From NCBI RefSeq assembly GCF_026151205.1, contig NC_087078.1, positions 17,441,118-17,501,117 of the forward strand: a stretch of 60,000 nt of DNA, written 5' to 3'. Shown one piece after another: positions 42,843 to 53,599 of this stretch. The translations under genes and the position numbers were made by a program. Source of the stretch: Bolinopsis microptera. Its lineage: Eukaryota > Ctenophora > Tentaculata > Lobata > Bolinopsidae. Numbering within the stretch: the stretch's first letter is position 1; each line of letters starts with the position of its first letter. A model generated the notes under the pieces. The model ran no database searches. It had not been told where the DNA came from and saw only the letters and a program-made list of their open reading frames with translations.

Positions 42843-45800
42843 ATGGTTTTCAGCGGAAGAATAGTGATATTATGTTGTGCTTTGGGCGGTCACGCCGTCA
42901 ATATGATCCCTTTCTCTTACGGCATGTTCTTGGTAAGATATTTCGTTTACCTTTAAGTGAATTTTAATTTCAAAGATAAATCTTTGGAGTTAGCCTGCAT
43001 TACTTAACTGCATTTTTATGAGTTTTAGATAAAAGTAGAGATGTACTATTATATGATTATATACCACTGACAGTGCATCTCTTGTGCATCATAATTGACC
43101 CGATATTGGTTAGATGTTTGCAGCAGTAATAAGGGGATAATTTTTGACGTTTTTGACGTTTTTGACGTTTTTCCTTTCAACAAAAATTCAACAAATTTCA
43201 ATCATTCCTTACCTTAATTATAATGACCCATTTATCTGCAGCCCTACGTGTATTCCTATATCTACGAGTTTGACTCCTCTATAAAGATGTCTATGATGCA
43301 TGTCCACGCCCCTCTTTGTTTAACAGTTGCTACCGGCACAGCTTGGACTTTCGGAGTTTTTCAGGTATGTTCCCAGAATTCATTCAATTGTGCTGTCACG
43401 TTTAATTTTATCATTCACTTTAACATTAATTGACCTTGCAGTAACTACAAAAGCCGCTGCAAATAACAATGGCTAGAAAACTGTAAAATTTTGTTTGGCG
43501 CCTTAGTCCTTACCAGTGTTTCATATTTTAATTGAATTGGATTGCTACTAAATTACTCAAAACTAAAATATTGTTGAATTGTTCAAAACTAATTGACAAT
43601 GAGATTTTCTCAATACTTCAGAAATGGATACACCAGCGAGTGTTACACGTGATAAACGGACTGGGCCTGTGTCTGTGGATGGTGGTTATGTATCTGTTCG
43701 GAGACAATTACCTCGTTATCACTCTCGCTATAGGTTTGTGCTTAATCTAAACTTCTCGCCCCTAAAGTGACCGAATTGAGCCCGTATTTACCTTATATTT
43801 TACCGCTATCCCTTAAAAAACGAAATTGCCAGCTGACGGGATAACTTGACTATTACACCGATTAATTAATTAAATAATCCTTTAGCTCTGACGGGGTTCC
43901 ATGCGGGTCAGCTTCACGTGTTTTTCTCACAGAGGGTAACAGAGGAGGGAAAGAGGTACCCCTCAACTGCTAACGGTTTCTATGGTTTCCTGTTCGGACT
44001 CGCAGGTAAATCATCCCTTTTCTCTCTTCAATCATATCATGGATGTGTTTAGCAAATGCTTTGTTTCTTATTTAGCATAAAAACTCCTAAATCTAAATAT
44101 TAAAATATGATCTCTCGTTTCACAACTTTTACTCAAAATTAAAATGGAGGTAAACAGAATAAAAACAAACAAATGCAAATGGCTTGATTCAAATTGTATT
44201 CATTGTGATCCATAATCCATATCCATATTGAACGTGTGCAGGAGTTTGGGGAAATATTATGAGCAGTCTGTATATCAACCCTTGGAGTGTTGCCCCGGTT
44301 GAAATAGCGTCAAATCTCTCAACGGCCGGAAGCTCGTAAGTGAAAATAGCATTGATGTATCCGTTCAGCGAATTTAATAGTAAAACGGTCTTACATAACC
44401 AGTTGATAACCGTTGCTGATTATTTCGTTATTTCGTTTATTGACCGTGAGAAAATGAGTCTTTTTGGCCGACTCATTTCAGTTTCAGCACACTTCCTCGC
44501 CAAATGATATTAGAAAACCACCTTGGGGCTATCCCAAGTTTGATTTTAAACAGTATCCTGAGATAAGCGTTTAAAGTAGAATCAATCCCTTTGGGTTCAT
44601 CTTGAATTTCATCTTTCCGAACAGTCTTCATTGGCCAACATGCGGATGGTAACCTGAATACGTACTGTCTCACATAATTCCTTGATTACGTGCCTATTTT
44701 TAATTTTTGGACCTCTTATCATGATTAGATAAAATTTGTAAGAATGACGCATTATTTCAGGTACATATTTGTAGATGAGCGGGTATTGGAGAGAGTACCT
44801 CACAATTGGCTGCTGTTGGCTATAGTCATGATAGTCCTTCTTTTTCCAGGATTCTTTATCATAGGTACATTTTATGTTTCCGTAGTTGGAGTCGATCATT
44901 TACAGTTTCATCAGCTAAATTAAGTCCGTAGAATTTGAGCGCTCCAGCCTCCACTGCTTTCAAGAAGTTAAGGATTTCATAATTTCGACTGGCAATAATA
45001 TTAGCGTAAACCACAGCAAAAACAGCCAAAGATCACGAAGAAGAGTTAGAGGGGCTTCTAGAAAAGAGCGGAGATCATCACTCAATGAGTAAAGTCAAAG
45101 AGATCGAAGAAAACGAACAAAGCATTTTCTCAATGACCGGATTTACTTTATTCTTTACAACGGTAATAATTAATATATTAGATCGTGGGTTCAAACTATT
45201 CCTAAAAAGCTACGGTGTAACATATCTAGTTACTTAAAATGTCATTCCTAATAAAACTTATAAGGTTTTTTGAAACACAAATTCCAGATAGGGATAGGGA
45301 CGAGTAGTATGTGTGCATTTGACTTGTTTAAAGATTATGGTCTTAAGAAGATTGACGATGATGGTTTCCTTAATTTAGCAGGTTTGGATTTGTTAATATA
45401 CAAATTAATAAACTTTTGAAAGCATGAACTAATCATAATTGATTATATTTCTGTTCCTGTCTATACATTTGTCATTTTAAATGAATTCTTTACTGGTGCA
45501 CATTCAGGAATGCTAATACCAATAGTGGGAGCTGTTGGAAGAATAGTTTGGGGAACACTGGGGGACAAAGTGAGCCTGAGAACTCTGTTCGTAACAGGAA
45601 ATGCACTTTCGTCCTTACTGCAGGTAAAATGTTGATAGTGATCCTAATATTATCAAATTCCTAAGACCCAGTTAGCAAACATCCGCCAGTCATGTATAAC
45701 ATCAACATTCTTTAGTACGAACTAACTAAACTATACTTGTATGTACATTCCAGACAACCAACCATAGCTGGCGTGATCAATTTGTCTGATAAAAAGATCA

Positions 45801-46587
45801 CAAAAGCCGCGCACAACAAACTTTAACAATGATGCACTACCATATAAAGTGTATTTTCGCGCGTTCCATAAAAATCTTGAAAAGACCTTACATCTGTGGC
45901 AAGAGTTTTGTAGGCAGGCTAGTTGGCAAATGGCGGAGTTTTACAATACTTAAAAATGTAACACTTCCGCGTCCATTAAATTGTGTGATTTAAGGAAAGA
46001 ATCTAACATTTCCGACGCTCTTTTAAAATTAAAATTGAACTGAATGAGAACTCTAGCCCCTATACAATTTGTTTATAAAATTAAAATTTTGCACTAACAA
46101 CTCACCGACTCATGGTGCAACTTCAGGCGTTGATGTACCCGTGCAGAAAGAACAAGTACAGCTACGTCATCGTAACAGCCATGTTATCCATTATGCCTGG
46201 AATGATGACACTGCTACCACCCTCAGTAAAGAAGTTTATGGGAACTAGCAACATTGCCTTCAAATACGGCATTATTCTTACAGGGGAAGTAAGTAACGTT
46301 GCAATTAATTTGAAACTGATGAGTAGGGAAGTGATAAATTAACGATTAAAACTGTAAGGTAATACACGTTTTCCGTGAAATGTGTTCGACATTCTTTCAT
46401 TTTGATAATATTTCAGGTTGTAGGGTGTATGTTCTATTTGATTCTCACCTCTGTGCTCTGGAAATACCTCAGCGATTTGACACTAGTTCTCATTCTCGGA
46501 ATCCCTGCTGCTTTAGCCATTATACCTACACTCATCTTCATTAAAGACGATCAAACTAGTCAAGTAGGAAATATAAACTTCGACTAA
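42843..46587 (+). CDS. Major facilitator superfamily transporter (11 exons)
   Basis: Exons: 42843-42932, 43242-43364, 43622-43733, 43886-44005, 44242-44335, 44761-44864, 45017-45162, 45288-45381, 45508-45623, 46127-46288, 46417-46587. All have GT-AG borders and matching phases, giving 443 residues. The chain alternates hydrophobic helices, about twelve in all, with a hydrophilic central loop in exon 7 (DHEEELEGLLEKSGDHH). Exon 9 carries the family A-motif GRIVWGTLGDKVSLR at the start of the second half. Early exons read MVFSGRIVILCCALGGHAV and TGTAWTFGVFQ. It is a plasma- or organelle-membrane carrier. The pattern is closest to monocarboxylate or oxalate/formate-type carriers, but the substrate cannot be told. 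The start was chosen because the first helix begins at once; the exon has an acceptor four bases upstream of the ATG. AATAAA at 47101 is a possible polyadenylation signal. Confidence 0.85.
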
Positions 46588-47584
46588 AATTAAGATCTAA
46601 TATCATTTCAAGGAGTATAGTAGATATTCGGATATGATCTGAGAAATACTAAAGGCCAGAGATTAGAATGTGAAGAAAAAGACGGTATATAGGGCCGAAA
46701 TCAGATAATATGTGAAGATAAGAAAAGTAAGAGTTGTGGTCACAGGGCCCTCATTTCCGATAAACAAACTGTATTTATGATTGCAGACCCGACCCCAAAG
46801 ATCGATCCGTGGCCGTAGTCAGTAGTGTAATGAAAGCGCCCTAAAAGAACTATGAGGTGATTCTACTCGTTAGCAAGTTATGATTAATGTTATGCTAAAG
46901 ATACCATTTTTAGTTTCTTTAGGTATTTTAAATCATATTGAATCTGATCAGTAATAGTTTGTTAGGTATTTATTTTAATTTGTGTAAATGGGTTCGATTA
47001 TCATTTAAAGTTTATGTAACAAGCGAAATTAGACAATTTTATTTAACTAAGGTAAATCTTAAAAGATTGATGCATGAATTTAGCAATGTTGTATTATTCA
47101 AATAAATACACCTGAATCAATCGGATCAAGTTGGCAATAATATCTAAGAGATTAGCTTGGTGTATAGTAGTACTTTTATCATAAAGCTATGTAAAGACCT
47201 GTAGAGTCTGAAGAAGTGAAGTAAATAACAGAATCTAAAGAGACAAACAAATAACGAAGGAATTTCGAGATGGGAACTATTTTGATTTATAGTTTTTTAA
47301 ATTTGAATTTTATAGTTTACTCAAAATGAAATCCGTGTTTCGTTCAATAAAATAAGAATTAATATAACCATAAATATTATCCCACGGTAGAAATATTGTT
47401 AAATCAAATACGATCAACGTATAAACTTTAATCAAGGTTACCCAATGTTCAAATGAACAAACAAAATACCCAAAATAAAAATATAGTGCAAAATATAAAG
47501 ATATAACTCTTTTTGAAGCGAAAAGTAATTCATGGTCTTCAATTTTCTTGAGCCATTAAATTGCTTGTCCGTTTACAGAGGAGT

Positions 47585-50429
47585 CTAAAGTTCTCTCTTC
47601 GCATTCTTTATCTCGAGAAGTTCCACATCAAACACAAGCCAAGCACCGCCTGAAAATGTAAATTTAGAAACAGGCTTTAAGGACCCCATATAAATTTCAA
47701 AACATCGAGTGCTCACCGATTTCTCAACAGATTATCGAAGTTACATATAAGGGCTACTTCAAAAACAATTTCCGTGCAAATCGAACAAGCAAAACTCCTT
47801 TTTTGGTGGTTGTGAGTGATTTGGACGAAAATTAATTTGGGAGTAGCACTTATATATACCCTCGATAATCTGTTGAGAACTCGATCGGCACTCGATGCAG
47901 ATGTTTCACCATTTGCATTCAATATCGCGATAAGTTCAACATCAAACACAAGCCAAGCGCCCCCTGATAATGTAAATTAGAAAAAGCTTATAGCATTAAA
48001 CGAGGTCATAATGAGCTATTAATCAAGTGGCCAGATTAACGTCAGGCTCGCTTCTGATAAAGACTTCTAATGCCAATCATTGCTACTTTATACATGCACC
48101 TCTCAGTTTTCAATTGAACAATCAAAACAAACTTATAATACTTTTAAGGAATGTATAATGTACAATGTATAATACTTTTAAGGAATATATAATGTACAAC
48201 GTATAATACTTTTAAGGAATGTATAATGTAAAATGTATAATACTTTTTAGGAATGTATAATGTATAATACTTTAAGGAATGTACCTGGAATTTTGCCGCC
48301 GGCTCCACGGTCTCCATAGCCAAGATGGGGAGGGATTGTTAGCTTACGTTCATCTCCAGGACACATACTGAAACGTTCAGGTTACCAACTATAAATACGA
48401 ACTAACAATAATCCTAGTACTAGAATACCAAGCTTAGGCGGAAAAGAAATCATTTCATTTCAGTGATACTTAGTAGTCAGTGATATTTCAGTGTATTGAG
48501 AATACTCACTTCAATAGTCCCTGGTCCCACCCCTTGATAACTTGTCCCACCCCAATAGTAAACTAGAATACTCACTTCAATAGTCCCTGGTCCCACCCCT
48601 TGATAACTTGTCCCACCCCAATAGTAAACTAGAATACTCACTTCAATAGTCCCTGGTCCCACCCCTTGATAACTTGTCCCACTCCAATAGTAAACTAGAA
48701 TACTCACTTCAATAGTCCCTGGTCCCACCCCTTGATAACTTGTCCCACCCCAATAGTAAACTCGAACGGTGTTCCTCTGTCTCGAGAACTGTCGAATTTA
48801 CTTCCATCCAACTTCAGTGTTCCCTGTAATAAAGGTGTATAAAGGTGTGTATAAAGGTGTATAAAGGTGTATAAAGGTGTATAAAGGTGTATAAAGGTGT
48901 ATAAAGGTGACACATGAATTGTCTAGAAAATAAGAGCGGTTATGGGCACTTCCAATTCCCGTTAGTTGTGAAGTATAACGGACTAGTTAAATACGAGAAG
49001 ATTGTTCGCACCCATATTTTAAGGTTTTGCAGATATGATTAATAGATATGTTTACAACTTTATACATTCACAATTGTACAGGAGATCTTTCTGGCGAAGC
49101 GTTAGTCTTGATGTTTTAATCTACACACTAATTCCAAAAAATATAATAATTATCTAAATTAAAACGCCTAAAACCATGGTTTAATCCAGTCGTGAGATGG
49201 GAGTGACAATTAGATGAAACCAAACACTGGGACCGCTGCACCTAGCGTCATGTTACACACACAGCACAAGTTACAAACTTGCAACACCACACACCACACA
49301 CCACACACCACACACAACATACACCACACACCACACACCACACACCACACACCACACACCACACACCACACACCACACACCACACTTCATACAGCTCTTA
49401 GTGGTTAGACCACCACCTGCAAACTTGCTAAACTACTTTACCAGTTACCACACATATTATACAGGGCCGTGTGGCAAAACATCCTTCTACCTTAACTTTC
49501 ATGATACACGTACTAAACATGTGGCAGTTGACGAGCTAAATCTCTAATTACTGATGTGAATTCTGGCCTGTATACACTATACATTAACTCCCCACCTCTC
49601 TACACACATCACGGCATATGAACTAGAAACTTCTCCTAACATCTCGTTAACAAACAATTAGTCTGATCATAACGGAGTACGGACACGTTAAAGATAGCAG
49701 TTTCAAGAGTATGGAAGGTAATAGGTATTATATAAACAGTATTTAACTGTAAAGTTAGAGTTGGTGAAGTGACTGACAAGTCACTGTGTGGTACCTGGCG
49801 GGGTGAAGTGACTGACTATATCTCTAGGCCCTAGGGACTACGATACATCATATGACTAAATACATTATATTGACCGTGTTTATTTAACATGAACAGTGAA
49901 TCACTCTTACGAAACATTAACTTGGCAACTAACTACATACAAATTGTTATTAAACTTTTAACTGCCAAATTTCAAATATCATGTTCTCGAAATGAGATCC
50001 AAAATAATGAGTGGTGTGTGCTATCCACTAGCTGTGTGGTGTGTGCTATCCCCCCCCCCCCCCCCCCCCCAGCTGTTCACTGTATACTTACTGTGTAATG
50101 CATAGCTAACTGATCTCCTTTTTTAGTTTTCCTTTCACATTGATTTCTTTTCTTTACTCCTGAAAATAGTTTATAAGTTTAAACAAATTAGTTAGAAATA
50201 TACTTAGAAGCGAAAGATTTATAAAAATTGTCAGATAAACCCAACTTTAAAGAACAACTTAAAAGAGCGAAATTGGATCACTATAAAAATATTCATTCCA
50301 AATAAATTCACCTATTGACATTGTAATCTCTGAAGCAATTAACTGAAACTCACCAATTTGCAGCTGGTCTACAGATGTTACCACCACAAGTAGTGACAGT
50401 AGAACTAGAGTACACAGTATTACCTTCAT
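47585..50429 (-). CDS. FKBP2: FKBP2-like ER peptidyl-prolyl isomerase
   Basis: Exons (minus): 50354-50429, 50092-50159, 48708-48823, 48285-48367, 47585-47649. Phases match throughout, giving 135 residues (family about 140). Exon 1 is a signal peptide ([19 protein letters not shown]). The FKBP fold follows: [70 protein letters not shown]. The usual substrate-pocket Tyr, Phe, Asp, Val-Ile, Trp, Tyr and Phe are all present, so it should be active and bind FK506-like drugs. The C terminus NAKREL resembles the RTEL-type ER-retention tail of FKBP2. It converges with the transporter at 46587. A second terminal exon lies at 47713-47963, and the introns are crowded with tandem repeats that start at exon borders. 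Confidence 0.88.
47703..47898. repeat. Fold-back palindrome, about 95-bp arms
   Basis: The left arm from ATCGAGTGCTCACCGATTTC and the right arm, read in reverse complement from ATCGAGTGCCGATCGAGTTC, match at about three of four bases. They share a CTCAACAGATTATCGA core and an ATATAAG block, with almost no loop near 47800. It sits between the duplicated last exons of the FKBP2-like gene. Confidence 0.7.
47713..47963 (-). CDS. Alternative or relict terminal exon of FKBP2-like gene
   Basis: The acceptor TTATCAG and phase are the same as those of the main last exon. It encodes [20 protein letters not shown], then a tail of about 60 residues ending LLRNR with a stop. It lies between exon 4 and the main last exon, so exon 4 can splice to either. 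It shares about 68 bp with the main exon. It lacks the KREL-like tail, so its product would not be retained in the ER. Much of the tail lies in a palindrome (47703-47898). Whether it is used is unknown. Confidence 0.45.
48137..48284. repeat. 34-bp tandem repeat, about 4 copies
   Basis: The unit AATACTTTTAAGGAATGTAT + AATGTACAATGTAT runs up to and includes the splice donor of exon 4 of the FKBP2-like gene at 48284. Later copies are shortened. Confidence 0.85.
48503..48766 (-). repeat. 66-bp repeat: four copies of exon 3's end plus its splice donor
   Basis: The four units start at 48503, 48569, 48635 and 48701, exactly 66 bp apart. The unit equals the last 59 bp of exon 3 of the FKBP2-like gene (FEFTIG...GWDQGLL) plus GTGAGTA of the donor. 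The fourth unit is the real exon end. The other three lie in the intron, each with an intact donor. Reading past the real donor gives AAG TGA, a stop. Confidence 0.95.
48829..48909. repeat. 10-bp tandem repeat (ATAAAGGTGT)n
   Basis: About eight copies start within six bases of the exon 3 acceptor of the FKBP2-like gene. They replace the expected pyrimidine tract on the transcribed strand with ACACCTTTAT repeats. Confidence 0.9.
49285..49385 (+). repeat. 7-bp microsatellite (ACCACAC)n
   Basis: About 14 copies with one imperfect unit (ACAACAT). It lies inside the second intron of the FKBP2-like gene. A C21 tract follows at 50050-50070, just before exon 2's donor. Confidence 0.9.
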
Positions 50430-50471
50430 ACTTCTATCCTATTGTTATAATTAGTTAGTGTTCTTTATAAT

Positions 50472-51108
50472 ACAACTAGAAAGCCCGTGGTAACAGGGAC
50501 GAAGCTAGTAGTCTTCTTTCTTTCTTTGAAAGAAAGTTTTAATCGCATCAAAAAATATCCATCCCAACCGAAGATACAGCCGATTTAAATATAAAACACT
50601 ATAAACACAACGTAATTTAATTACCACAAAACCGATCAAAATGACGTTAAAACAATCTTTGCACGTGCATGTGTGCATTAAAACACCGTTGCTATGGAAC
50701 CTTTTGGTTGTTACCTAAATTCCTATTTCTCGTCTAATTTGCACGTGGGCGGTCGTACAGAAATAATTCTTTGAATTATAGTAGAGACTAGAAAACCCGT
50801 GGTCACAGGGAGGAAGCTAATAGTATTTTTTGTTAGTAAGTTTAAATCGCGTCAAAAAATATCCTACACAACCGAAGATACAGCCAATTAAAATGTTGTT
50901 CGTACTAAACACAGCGTAATATCAACAAAACCGATCAAAATGACGTTTGAACAATCATTGCACGTGCACGTGCGTGCAACTGTGTAATAACTCTCGTTAC
51001 CATGCAGTTACTACGCAAGTTCATATTTTTCGTTTGATTTGCACGTGGGCGGTCGTACATACATTCTACATTCTACATCAGAAATAATTCTTTGAATTAT
51101 AGTAGAGA
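50472..51108 (+). repeat. Two tandem copies of a ~317-bp dispersed-type repeat
   Basis: Each copy starts ACTAGAAARCCCGTGGTMAC + AGGGA and ends with GCACGTGGGCGGTCGTACA, the palindrome ATAATTCTTTGAATTAT and AGTAGAGA. The copies are 50472-50788 and 50790-51108, roughly 80 percent alike. Between them are E-box-like TTGCACGTGC words. The array sits directly upstream of the FKBP2-like gene start. Confidence 0.8.
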
Positions 51109-51836
51109 TATGTAAGATGTTACATATACAGTTCTCACCATACTGTTCGCCAATTATTGCCAATTAATGTCACTTCGTATCACCTTTCAACAACTTGATA
51201 ATTCAATGAGACAACAATTTTAGATGTGAACGTTGTCTATAAATTATTAGTACACACCAACATGTATAAAAGTACAAAAGATACCAATCTCAATTAATCA
51301 AGTATTAAAGATCTAGTATTAAAGATGATAATATTATTCAAAATAGTTTTAATTCTCAACATAAATAAATTTAGAATCAAAATCTAAAATGTTAAGTAAA
51401 TTTAAAATGAGGTTATTGTGGCTGTAGATTATAGATCCACTATTCTATGTAAATTTGAATAATATATCAATTTAATGACATGCAAAATTTAAATACATGC
51501 TTCAACATTTGCAAAATTACAAGAAAAATGAAAATATTCGAGTATTACCTGAGGTAAACCACCTGAACTACGAGCAATTAAAATTCGAATGCTTTTATTT
51601 ATCATGCAGGAGGTTAAACTGGTGAAGTCAAATATTTTTTGATAAATAATTAATATTAAATATTTTCATTTGAATAACTGCAATGTAATTAATTTGATAC
51701 AGTATCATCCGATAAAATAAAAGAAAACAAATAGATATATCTAGAATCTAATCTGATATAACAATTAACAGTTTTCTGAACAATTTAAATGAGAGTTTTT
51801 TATAAATTTGAGTAAAAACCTCAGTAAATTAAGCTC
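51109..51836. other. Intergenic, 3' region of the zinc-finger gene
   Basis: Very AT-rich. The TTTATT at 51594 is AATAAA on the minus strand and could be the zinc-finger gene's polyadenylation signal. Confidence 0.4.
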
Positions 51837-53576
51837 TTACTCGGAACTTCCATGGATCACCCTCTTGTGATAAATCATCCCAGTAGTATTTAACGCAGCA
51901 AAATCACAAATATCACACCTAACACTGTTCTTAGCCACAGTGTGATTCGGTGCACTCCTAGTGTGATATATCAGTTTCCCTTTATTGGAGGTCTGAAAGT
52001 TACATTCACCACATTTGTAGAGGCCGTTTTCATCTTTTTCGATTCCGTGAACCTTTTTTTTGTGGGCATTAACGGTCCCTTTAAACTTTGATACAAATTT
52101 GCACTTATCACAAGCAAATTTATCACCCTTTCCTCTCGGGCCTCTCGGCTTGGTTATGCTGTGAGTCACAGATTGATGTTTCTGCAAAGCTTTTTTGGAC
52201 AGAGTCGCAAATTGACAATTAGGACACCTCAGAGACCGTCTATAGAACTCCCTGTGCTTCTCTCCCCTGAGATGAGAGGAGAAATAAGTCTTATCTTTAA
52301 GATCAACTTCACAAAGATCACATCTCATGGTCGGAAACCTCACGTGATCAGACACATAATGGTGGGCTGCAGCCAGCTTGGACTCAGTATTAGTACTACA
52401 AGTAATACACTGGTAAGTGCGAGTATCATCTCCAACATTCACCAGAGTTTCACTGATGGAAGTGTAGTGTGAAGAGGAGGTGTGCACTACCAGCTGCTTC
52501 CTGTAGCTTGTTTTATATGAGCAGAACTTACATTTGACTATTTGTTGGGTTTTAGCCATAACGTAACTATTGTAGTTTGTCTCGTTGTGCACGACTAACT
52601 CTTCCCCGTCAGATACACATTCCTCTTCTAGACAATCCAACTGAACAGCTTCAACCAGCTGCTCTGGGTCACTAGTATGTCCAATTCTCCAGTGTTTCAG
52701 GTATGTATACTTGTAATGAGAGACGAAGAAACAAGGCTCACAGAGATACAATAGTTTCGTTCCGTGATTTTGTTTGTAATGCCTCTTTATAACGTTAGTT
52801 TTAGAGGTTAGGAATTTGCAATACCCACATGTGTATTGAGAATGTTTGTTAGGTCTGCCTTTTGAAGATGAAGAGGTTGAAGCACCATGGGAGTCGGTCA
52901 CAAAACAGTCTTTAAACTCCATCGGTTCTGTTTTGAGAACCTCTTCTGAATCAATGGACTGTGTTGAGACCAAGGGGTGCCCGCAAGGGTTCTTGCAGTC
53001 TATTGAGTCGTATTCCTCATTTAGATCATTCAGAACCAATTCCATCTGGTTATCCTCTTCTTTGATCGCAAAACTGACTGCCTCATCCTCCTCAGCTTCC
53101 TCTACTTCAGCTTCAGCTTCAACTTCCTCTACTTTAGCTTCAACTTCCTCTACTTCAAATTCAACTTCCTCTACTTCAGTGCTCATTAAGTCATCAATAA
53201 CTAAGAGAGGTTGAATTTCTGTAACCTCATCAGACTGAGTATGGTTGGAGCCCTCATCCACAATCTCGCTTTCCTCCTTATCTACACGTAAACATTCAGC
53301 AAGTTCACGTCTACTATTCAGATGTGAAAATAAGTCTATACGCTTTGAAGAGCTAAATTGTTTCTTACACCCAGGCAAATAGCAGGAGAAAGATTTGAAA
53401 TTCACACATTTTACATTATTCCAATTTGGTGGCCAGTAGGACGGGATAGGTTGAGTTATCTGTCCAATAGAACAGCTGTCATGGTGAACTTGTTTGGAGT
53501 CAGTGGCCTTGAAACAGAAGGTGCAGAAACGAATTGTGGATATGTCCAGTAGTGATACAGGTTCGAAATCAGCCAT
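51837..53576 (-). CDS. C2H2 zinc-finger protein, nine fingers
   Basis: A single coding exon of 579 residues. The ATG is at 53576, five bases after acceptor TTTTGTTCAG, so a 5' leader intron or trans-splice is likely. The N-terminal 100 residues hold two atypical Cys/His clusters (CTFCFKATDSKQVHHDSC and CYLPGCKKQFSSSKR). Residues 110-190 are acidic with VEEVEAEAEVEEAEED repeats. From about 250 to the end there are nine C2H2 fingers, including CGYCKFLTSKTNVIKRHYKQ, CDLCEVDLKDKTYFSSHL, CPNCQFATLSKKALQKH, CDKCKFVSKFKGTVNAH and CDICDFAALNTTGMIYH. Linkers are irregular and TGEKP is absent, unlike KRAB-type arrays. It is probably a nuclear DNA- or RNA-binding regulator. I cannot assign an orthologue; REST/ZNF462-like arrays have a similar look. 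Confidence 0.85.
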   Translation of the reverse strand: MADFEPVSLLDISTIRFCTFCFKATDSKQVHHDSCSIGQITQPIPSYWPPNWNNVKCVNFKSFSCYLPGCKKQFSSSKRIDLFSHLNSRRELAECLRVDKEESEIVDEGSNHTQSDEVTEIQPLLVIDDLMSTEVEEVEFEVEEVEAKVEEVEAEAEVEEAEEDEAVSFAIKEEDNQMELVLNDLNEEYDSIDCKNPCGHPLVSTQSIDSEEVLKTEPMEFKDCFVTDSHGASTSSSSKGRPNKHSQYTCGYCKFLTSKTNVIKRHYKQNHGTKLLYLCEPCFFVSHYKYTYLKHWRIGHTSDPEQLVEAVQLDCLEEECVSDGEELVVHNETNYNSYVMAKTQQIVKCKFCSYKTSYRKQLVVHTSSSHYTSISETLVNVGDDTRTYQCITCSTNTESKLAAAHHYVSDHVRFPTMRCDLCEVDLKDKTYFSSHLRGEKHREFYRRSLRCPNCQFATLSKKALQKHQSVTHSITKPRGPRGKGDKFACDKCKFVSKFKGTVNAHKKKVHGIEKDENGLYKCGECNFQTSNKGKLIYHTRSAPNHTVAKNSVRCDICDFAALNTTGMIYHKRVIHGSSE

Positions 53577-53599
53577 GGCTCCCTGAACAAAATAATTGG

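Noticed and set aside
48477-48728. 83-residue frame of [19 protein letters not shown] repeats
   Set aside because: It is the wrong frame of the 66-bp exon-3 duplication; the correct frame encodes FKBP residues and then a stop.
52161-53552. Plus-strand frames within the zinc-finger exon
   Set aside because: Antisense shadows of a 579-residue frame with nine ordered C2H2 fingers.
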